From Okapia johnstoni (lineage: Eukaryota > Chordata > Mammalia > Artiodactyla > Giraffidae): 64,000 nucleotides of DNA. This document shows, one piece after another, positions 56,758-64,000 of this stretch. The stretch is from NCBI GenBank assembly GCA_024291935.2, contig CM044317.1:64346730-64410729 (forward strand). Reading direction: 5' to 3'. The notes beneath the pieces were generated by a model. That model made no database searches. It was not told the DNA's origin and saw only the letters and a list, made by a program, of their open reading frames with translations. The position numbers and the translations under genes were made by a program. Numbering within the stretch: position 1 is the stretch's first letter; each line of letters begins with the position of its first letter.

Positions 56758-57305
56758 GTGACATTAAGCATTAAATATGTTAAGCATCTTTTCATGTGCT
56801 TCTTGGCTATCTGCATGTAGAAGCCTGAGTTCTGCTCATACATAGCTTGTTCAGTTTCCAATTCTGTGGGTAACTTTGACTAAATCATGGAGGAGAAGGG
56901 ATTCTTAGAGAGTTGGATAAGGAAGGATTTGGCAAATGTAAATACTGAATTATAACTACCTTGTGAGTCCTGAGGGAAACATCACTGTCACTTACCTAAG
57001 TCTAGTGAAGTAATACTCACTGGAGCCTCTTAAATCATCTTCCTTGTGGGAAACTACTTGGCAAACCTCCATTTCTATTCATTGTTAGGTTGTATTTATG
57101 TTTACATGTTGGAGAGTTTTAGCCCTCGTAGTATAGAAAGGTTGTTCTTCAATGACTTTTGAAATGAACCTTAGTGGATACTCCCTGGGAATTTTACTTA
57201 TGTTGATAGGGCAGGGAGAAGAGAAGGTGGGGCAGAGGATAAGGGTGGGGGCTCCTCTGCAAACCATGCTGGGAAATAGTTAGTGAAGATCACAGGAGAA
57301 AATAA
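56758..57305. other. Intronic sequence without recognised features
   Basis: No gene or named repeat is seen. Confidence 0.4.
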
Positions 57306-57309
57306 ATAT

Positions 57310-57965
57310 CCAGTTTTAGCAAAATGGCTCCTCAGTATGTGAAGCAACTGGAACTCTCATATATTGCTGCTGGAAATGCAAAATGATACAGACACTTTGG
57401 AAAATGGCTTAGTACTTTTTATAAAGTTAAATACCCACTTACTATATGGCCCATCACTCACATTCTTCCAAGAGAAATGAAAACACAATATCCACAGATA
57501 TTATGTGCAAATGTCCATTGCAGTTTTATTCATAAGCTAAAAATGTAAACAACCCAAGGGCTCATCAGCTCGTGAAAGGATAAAAACTGTGGTAAATTCC
57601 CACAACAGAGTATGACTCTGCCATAGAAGGACAATGTCATCAATATACATGCAATGATGTGTATTAATCTCAAAAGTATTATGCTACGTGCAAGAAGGCA
57701 GACATGGGACCATATGCATTGTATAATTACATAATGCATAGTAATGCAAGTCAGGAAATAGATCAATGATTGCTTGAGTGGGGAACCAGGGGGTGGGGGT
57801 GATTGACTGCAAAGGGACACAAGGGAACTTTGGAGGTAATGGAAATGTTCTGTATGTCTTGATTGCTTAGAGGATACATGACTATATATGTTTGTCAGAA
57901 CCCTTCAAATTATACACTAAAAGAAGTGAATTTTATCACATATAAATTATGCTTTAATATACCTG
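57310..57965 (+). mobile_element. Old L1 (L1M-type) ORF2 end and 3' UTR, sense
   Basis: GGAACTCTCATATATTGCTG, CTTTGGAAAATGGCTTAGTA, GAAATGAAAACACAATATCC, ACAACCCAAGGGCTCATCAG and GTGAATTTTATCACATATAA follow the L1 order with heavy divergence. Confidence 0.82.
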
Positions 57966-58479
57966 ACCAAAGGGGGAGAAAAGGAGAAAGAATTGACTGC
58001 CTACTCTCACCCATGGCTGCCATGATGAAATTGCGTATCTCTGGGCTCGAGTTCCCACTGGGTAGCTTTTCCCTCACTTATGGATATTAGGAAAGGCCAT
58101 TAAAATGTCCTCCTTCATTGTGGCATGCTTTCAGACTGCAAGAAGTACCTACTCTAAAGAACTTGCCAGTGGGACATGAATTATTATTTATCAAGCTCAC
58201 AATCCATTAAATAGTGTAAAAGTACATATATTTCATACATACGCAGTGCTTACAGGGGCAGTCTGCACCAAATCAAGTCTCCCACAGTCTTCATCAAACT
58301 TACAGTACCTAAGAGTGCCTGTCCTCTTTGTGTGAAAGAGGCTGACTCTCAAATAAAGTGATACGTTAGCCAGAACTTTCAATATGACTTAGCACGATCA
58401 ATGACTTCTAGATGGAAGGAAAATGACATGCATATGCAAGGCCCTCCCTCATTCCTCATGCCAAATACTTCATTAACAG
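57966..58479. other. Intronic sequence without recognised features
   Basis: No gene or named repeat is seen. Confidence 0.4.
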
Positions 58480-59110
58480 ATACCCTTCTGCTTCTTCGCT
58501 TCCAAACAGTGTATGAGTTGGGAGGGAGGGATTGTCTCCCTGTTTTCTCCAGAGTCTGCGTTGACTGTTAATTCTGGAAATCTTTAAGCGTTCATCTCTC
58601 CATGCTGCGAGCTGGCACAGAGCGATACTCATTCCTGGCACGAAGCGCCAACATTCTTGTGGGAGATTGAAGGGTGGTTACAAGATGATAACTATATTGC
58701 CTCAAGGAGATAAGTCCCCTTCTGCCAAAATAGTGCTTTGTATGTAATTAGTGTAAAAATTCAGAGGAATAGAGTTTATCCTTACAATCATCTTTCTCAT
58801 TAAAAAAGAATCATAATGGAAGAACAAAGCAGTCCCTGCAGTGAATTGAATTGCTTTCCCAAAGTTTTCATTAAATCAAAGACTCAGCGGTTAGCCATCT
58901 TGCAGACACTATTGCAGTCTGCTGCAGGATATTTGCAGGGGAAAGAAAATAAAACAATGAAGGGGACTTTTTCTTTTTCCTTCCCAGGAGTAGAATTGCC
59001 TTGTGATTATCTTTAGATCAGAGTACCCTGTCCCTGCATTTTTTGAGTGTCTGATTTCATTGGTTTCCACTTCTGAGTTTTTGAGAACCAGGAAGAAGAA
59101 TGTGTAACTC
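58480..59110. promoter_or_regulatory. Candidate conserved non-coding block
   Basis: About 630 bp free of recognisable repeats. Seven CpGs fall in about 58490-58660 (for example CTGCGAGCTGGCACAGAGCG), against a CpG-poor background. Coding frames are short on both strands. Function is inferred only. Confidence 0.28.
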
Positions 59111-59510
59111 ACCAAATTTATATGCGATTCTTGTAAATGGTGGATTCTAACTACAAGTTGGATTGACTAGGCCCCTTCAGTGACCTATAGGAGGAAAAAC
59201 ATGAAGAAAATGACTTCTAAATAAGATAAAAAATGATCAGAGTTTATGTTTTTGGCAATTTTTTACTGTTTGACACTTCCTTGTATGAAAGAGCCTGAAT
59301 ATTATATTCTTTTACCTTTAACTGCCTAATTAGTCACGTCTAAGAAAAAGTCTCCCCTTAAGAATCATATTCAGAAATTATTACTTAAGTTCTCTAAATC
59401 TAAATGTAACTTTAGACAATTAGGATCTAGACTTTTTCTATTTCTCAGTTCAATCAAAATTCAAGGACCATTGAGTCATCCTGGTTTAACTTGCCTGTAT
59501 TATATTTCTT
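59111..59510. other. Intronic sequence without recognised features
   Basis: A/T-rich and unique. Confidence 0.4.
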
Positions 59511-59514
59511 CCTT

Positions 59515-59645
59515 TCAAAGTCAGGATAATAATAGTAACTGCCTTCAGTTTTTGTGTGGACCAAATAAGGTCATATATGTGGGAAATTTCTAGCACAGTG
59601 TCAGACATAGAGAAAGCACTCAGCAAATATAATCTGCCATCATTG
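59515..59645 (+). repeat. MIR SINE 3' half, sense
   Basis: AATAATAGTAACTGCCTTCAG, GGACCAAATAAGGTCATATA, CACAGTGTCAGACATAGAGA and AGCACTCAGCAAATATA follow the MIR 3' half. Confidence 0.7.
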
Positions 59646-61125
59646 GTATTAAATTTGCTTAATAAATGACTAATTTCCTCCCCAGAAAGTTGGATTTTAC
59701 ACATGTACCCCTTAATTTGAATCTGTTCTATCATGAGGACCCTGAAATTCATCAGTCATATCCCTACCACTTATGTTATCCTTAACTTGTCACTGGATGT
59801 CAGAGCAGGCACTGGTATGATTCATAGAGGGATCCAAAAGGAAAGACATTTTAGATACTTTCTTACCCCTATAGTGTCCATTGTGAGTGAGGGAATTCAT
59901 TGATATAATTATTACACTGGTGCAGGACTAATTCTAAAATGCCTGAGCCCAAGTCCTCCTCCCCCAGCATGTAGAGAGGGCTCCTACCACCTGAGGAAGC
60001 CACGTTAAGAGAGACCATGGGCACCCAGAGTCTGCTTAGATCCCAGAGCCCCCGCTTCAACTCTGAGGCATAACTGCAATCAAATGGTCTAAACTACAAG
60101 AGATTGGAAGCAGCGGGAGGGTTGCCAAAGAAAAAAGCTGAAAAGACAATTCCCTTGGCAGATGCTTGCCCCAGAAATGAGTGCATATTTTATTCTAGAG
60201 CTTTGAATATGCCTGTGAAATTTCAGGATAGAATCACTTCCCACCTTTTCTCTCCCAATGGTTTTCCTGTGTGTTTTCCTATCTCTTCTCCTGTTTCCTC
60301 TTTTCACCCAGCACTTTACTTCTCACACAGTCAAAAATGATAGACAAATGGGAGGCATTGAGGAGGAGAATATTATTAGGACTGTCATTACAAATTCAGA
60401 CCCTACAGAGAAGATCCAGATTATGTTTATACCATGTCTGCAAATAACCACTCCAAGTACCTATCCTTTGTTCAAGAAAAGGCTCAGAACACAAGAACAC
60501 CAATCAAGATCAAGTATGTTGTAAACCAAACTTGACTACATGTTTTCCAATGTTTTTTCTTCCATAACACACATAGAATGCATCTGTGAATTGCCAGTAA
60601 TTGAATACACATACAGAAAGCCAAGCAAAAAACAGCTGAGAAAATTACATTTCCATTTGGGCTGTTTGACTGAGGCACATACTGGCTAGAGAAGTTGAGG
60701 AAATAACAGTGGAGTTTGGCCAAAACCAGGAGAAGATGGCATTTCTGTCCCTGATAATTTCCATTAAGGAATCACTTCTTAGAGCAAAGGCCGTACATGC
60801 TTCAGCAGACCCTATCATTACAAGAGTAGGCATTCCCAGGGGGTGAGTTGAGTCACTCTTTTATAGTAAAAATGCCAAAGCTCTGTGAGTTATGTGGAAC
60901 AATCAGTGAGCAATACTTCCCTTTTAAGGCCATTTCAAGGAAAACTGTAGTGAAAATTCTATAAGTGGAGATCTAGTCTTACTAATGAGCTACTGCAGGG
61001 AAAAGAATTTTCCTCTTATGAGCTCACTAAAAGGAACGTCACTCCCATTTTTTTGACAGGGTAAGAATATTATTTTTATTTCTAAGTTGAAAAATAAAAT
61101 CAGGGTGGAGATCGGAAAAAAATAA
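59646..61125. other. Intronic sequence without recognised repeats
   Basis: About 1.5 kb with no named interspersed element. The stretch near 60090-60240 looks non-repetitive and balanced in composition. Overlapping frames on both strands at 60089-60340 argue against coding. Confidence 0.4.
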
Positions 61126-61129
61126 AAGT

Positions 61130-61520
61130 AATACAAGATGAAAAAGAGTTGCAAAATACCCAGAGAGCACAAAGCACACAGCCAGAGAAGTGGCCGCCAG
61201 TGTGTTGCTTTCCAGCTCGGAAGCGGGGAGGCTATCACGGACTCGGGAGCCATTGCTCGGCCATCTTTCAGCGGGAGGAACACGTTGCAGACAAACTCAA
61301 TGGACGACTGGGGGGCCTCACCAAATTCAAAGCAGCAGATTCTATGCCTACAAGCAATTTCAACTTTGGGCTTAGTGAATGTCATTCACTGAGGTCGCAG
61401 TTTCCAGCTGTGCTGTGTTAAACTCACCATTTTAGCACAGCTTTAAGCAAACTATTGATTTTAAACTTTTGTCAGGCTAAAAGAAACTAAGTTAGATCAT
61501 TCAGGAGCAAGCAAAGAGCT
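61130..61520. promoter_or_regulatory. CpG-enriched repeat-free block, candidate regulatory element
   Basis: Nine CpGs occur within 61190-61310 (for example CTCGGAAGCGGGGAGG, CACGGACTCGGGAGCC), far above the surrounding intron. Three sense frames and one antisense frame are open across it, which reflects the lack of stops in G/C-rich sequence rather than coding. None resembles a known protein. An enhancer, an alternative promoter or an old retrocopy are all possible. Confidence 0.35.
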
Positions 61521-61904
61521 CGACTTCTAAAAATAAAGTTAAGGAACTTGGTAACTTCTTTTTCACAGAGTAATGTGTAGGCAGAGCTTATGTAAGTGGC
61601 ATAAATACAGAAGCCTCGGTACTGTTCAAAACCAAGTTATTTACTATATGGAAACCTAATAGGTCTCAATCCCTGATTTCTCTTGTTTTGGCATCAGATA
61701 TGCTAACTAATTTATATAACTGACAGGAAAGTCACTGATACCGGTTTCTGTACTCAGTGCCTCTTAACTGAAGGAATCAACAGGGTGTACAAGGCAAGGA
61801 GGCGGACTTTCCCCAGCCTACAGAGGTTTATAGTTTTAGTTCTGCCCATGATTACTTTATTCAGAAACTTCTAGAACACTTTGACCTAATTACATCTATT
61901 CAAC

Positions 61905-62321
61905 TGTCATGTGAGAGTTGGACCATAAAGAAGGCTGAGTGCTGAAGAATTGATGCTTTTGAATTGTGGTGCTGGAGAAGACTCTTGAGAGTCCCTTGGA
62001 CTGCAAGGAGATCCAACCAGTCAATCCTGTAGGAAATCAACCCTGAATATTCATTGGGAGGACCGATGCTGAAGCTGAAACTCCAGTACTATGGCCACCT
62101 GATGCGAAGAGCCGACTCATTGGAAAAGACCCTGATGCTGGGAAAGATTGAAGGCAAAAGGAGAAGGGGGCAACAGAGAATGAGATGGTTGGATGGCATC
62201 ATCGACTCAATGGACATGAGTTTGAGCAAACTCTGGGAGATAGTGAAGGACAAGGAAGCCTGGCATGCTGTAGTTCATGGGGTCACAGAGTCAGAAACCA
62301 TAGAGCAACTGAACAACAACA
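61905..62321 (+). mobile_element. BovB LINE 3' 0.42 kb, sense
   Basis: It starts in the CESWTIKKAEC-coding region, followed at once by a TGA (GAGTGCTGAAGAATTG). It continues through [30 protein letters not shown] and [16 protein letters not shown] to a CAACAACAA tail. Confidence 0.93.
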
Positions 62322-62414
62322 ATATCTAAATTTATCTTACATTCCTGAGTCACTTAATTCCTCTTTCGTGTATTAATTCCTTCCTTAATTTCATTCATTA
62401 AGTTTGCAATCCCT

Positions 62415-62538
62415 CTTTTTTTTTTGGCCTGCACACGTGTGCAGCATGTGAGAGCTTAGTTCCCCGACCAGGAATCAAACCTGAGTCCCCTGCCTTGGAA
62501 GCATGGAGTTTTAACCACTGGACCTCCAGAGAAGTCCT
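62415..62538 (-). mobile_element. tRNA-Glu-derived SINE (CHR type), antisense
   Basis: A T-run is followed by TTAGTTCCCCGACCAGGAAT, CAAACCTGAGTCCCCTGCC and CCACTGGACCTCCAGAGAAG. Confidence 0.88.
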
Positions 62539-64000
62539 AGCAAACACTTTTTGAGGGCCTCTTTCTGTTAGGTGCTGTACTACCAGGTGTGAAGTGTACC
62601 TGAGTGAAGAGGATCTCTCTTCTCATACCCCCTTCTGAGCTCACAGACAAGAGGAGGAGAGTAAAGAGTCTCTTTCATTGCAAAGGTACAGACCTGGGGG
62701 CCTCCCTTCCCCTTATCTCCCCCAAATCTCCATTGCAAAATAATTCACTTCTCTACCATCCATTTTATCACTCCATCCAGCCACCCTTTTACAATTATTC
62801 ACAGCAGAAGGATTCAGTACAAGCAGTTAAAATCAATCCATTGCTGTTTCATGGTCTTCCCTTGCCCTTTCCTTGATCATGCACTCCCCTTGCTCTAGGA
62901 CCCTGACTTTATACCAAAAAGAGCCACTGCTGTTCCCAGGTCCCTGCACTACCCTCCCCTCTCCCCACCACCACCACCACTCTGTCTCCTGGGGAGGACA
63001 CAGCACAGACATCATCCACTTCCTTTATTTAGACTTGGCTATGGAAACCTCCTGGCTGCTAGGCTTCTATCAACTAGAGCACTTGGTATTTTCATTATTG
63101 TTAGTGACTTCCAAGGCCCTCAAAGGTCTCTTCTCTTACAGGCAGTTTATCATAGATTTACATCTTTTTACCTAACTTAAGTGACCCCTCTGTGGGGTGA
63201 CAAATAGTCCTTTACTTTCCTGTCTTTATCCTCTTAAGAAACCTTTACCTTTCTGGTTTGGGGGAAAGTACCTTTAGCACTACTGGTGCATGAATTTAAG
63301 CTGCTTCCAAGTTTCTAACAACCCCCATAAAATAGAAATCACAATGATTTAATGTTATAAAGTGAAATGTAATGAGACAGTGTAGGGTATCAGAGTTCAC
63401 AGGCTTTATCCCAGTACCTGACAGAGGAAGAAAGCTGCCAGCCGCTCACTGGGATCTTTGGTGTTTGTGGAGGGAGGGCATAATATCCACCACTCGCTTT
63501 CAACCAACTAGCTCATCTCATTCTCTTAGTGTGCAGTGTGCTCCGTTCAACACGTATTCACCACATCACTATCAGATTGTTAGGTTACTATTTGGTAGTA
63601 TTCTAGAGAGTTATAATATGTACAATTTCCAGTAGTCCCTATTCATTTCCAGAAAGTAGCATAGCTATATATCCAACTAAACACAGCAATGATTATGATT
63701 CCTTTGAAGAAATCGTTATTGCATCCTCTTAGTCTTGTGCCGAAATCCCTGATTTAAATCTATTTATTCATGGTTTCATGTGAAAACCAGAAAAGAATAT
63801 TCCCCCTTAGCAAGCATCTCCAACCACAGGTATCCTATGTGTATCTACACAGCTCCCAAGGTTAAAGTTTAAACTCACCCAACAACCAACTTAGAAAAGT
63901 CCTGTCATCTCTGGAGTTGAAGTTTCATTTGATGGTAGAATATATTGACTGGTACAGTTGTCTTAAGTTAAATTTCACAAATATTTCTTGAAGTTACTGG
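62539..64000. other. Intronic sequence without recognised repeats
   Basis: A (CCA) run of four to five units lies at 62966-62980. No exon or named interspersed element is seen to the end of the window. Confidence 0.4.

Larger units (their letters stand above)
48375..64000 (+). other. SLC35F1: SLC35F1 intron 2, 5' portion
   Basis: This is inferred from the donor at 48375. No sequence resembling exon 3 (the family's segment after AVRQG) is found before the window ends, so intron 2 exceeds 15.6 kb. Confidence 0.82.

Noticed and set aside
61138..61421. Three sense frames and one antisense frame as a small gene
   Set aside because: Openness in four frames reflects base composition. None resembles a known protein and no splice or poly(A) signal supports one.
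1..64000. A complete endogenous retrovirus, CRISPR array, operon or other novel multi-gene system
   Set aside because: I found no paired LTRs with gag/pol-type coding, no regularly spaced repeats and no clustered host genes. The window is explained by two introns, one exon and layered retroelements.

Overview
This is mammalian genomic DNA from a ruminant, almost certainly a bovid. The evidence is the density of BovB (RTE-type) LINE copies and of Bov-A / Bov-tA SINEs, which share the BovB 3' end and reach this density only in ruminants. Cetartiodactyl tRNA-Glu SINEs, ruminant L1 3' ends and older mammalian repeats (MIR, L1M, probable L2, hAT remnants) are also present. The window alone does not separate cattle, sheep, goat or a close relative. 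There is no prokaryotic gene organisation.

Only one stretch looks like host protein-coding sequence: a 176-bp internal exon at 48199-48374 on the + strand. It has a good acceptor, a consensus donor and a translation that I recognise as exon 2 of SLC35F1, an orphan member of the SLC35 solute-carrier family. The window therefore reads as the 3' part of SLC35F1 intron 1 (1-48198), exon 2, and the 5' part of intron 2 (48375-64000). Nearly every other open reading frame is retrotransposon sequence or chance.

Layout. 0-9 kb: Bov-tA SINEs, an old L1 with a duplicated segment, MIRs. 9.2-10.1 kb: a repeat-free, relatively CpG-rich block that is a candidate conserved non-coding element. 10.2-11.2 kb: a 5'-truncated BovB with a 12-bp target-site duplication. 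15-20.5 kb: a dense nest with BovB inside L1, L1 inside BovB, and a further 1.4-kb antisense BovB. 21.5-26.4 kb: SINEs, MIR, and an L1 split by both a SINE and a BovB. 28-35 kb: mostly unique intron with an L1 ORF2 tail, a MIR and an unassigned repeat pair. 36.5-38 kb: the longest BovB, with a 401-codon reading frame and a damaged reverse-transcriptase motif. 38.6-48 kb: SINEs, L1 stubs, MIR, and a poly(A)-tailed chimeric retrocopy. 48.2 kb: the exon. 49-57.9 kb: intron 2 with a hAT remnant, SINEs, and L1 with nested BovB. 58-64 kb: largely unique sequence with two CpG-enriched candidate regulatory blocks and one more BovB fragment.

The layers give a relative history. MIR, probable L2 and L1M are oldest. 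Ruminant L1 and BovB copies are inserted into each other, and Bov-tA SINEs are inserted into MIR and L1. Many insertions keep readable target-site duplications, and these set the element boundaries below. I found no previously undescribed functional system. The items most worth a second look are the poly(A)-tailed Bov-A chimera at 46825-46990, the 32-bp L1 stub at 4981-5012, the nested insertions, the SINE-in-MIR just upstream of the exon 2 acceptor, and the two or three CpG-enriched repeat-free intronic blocks.
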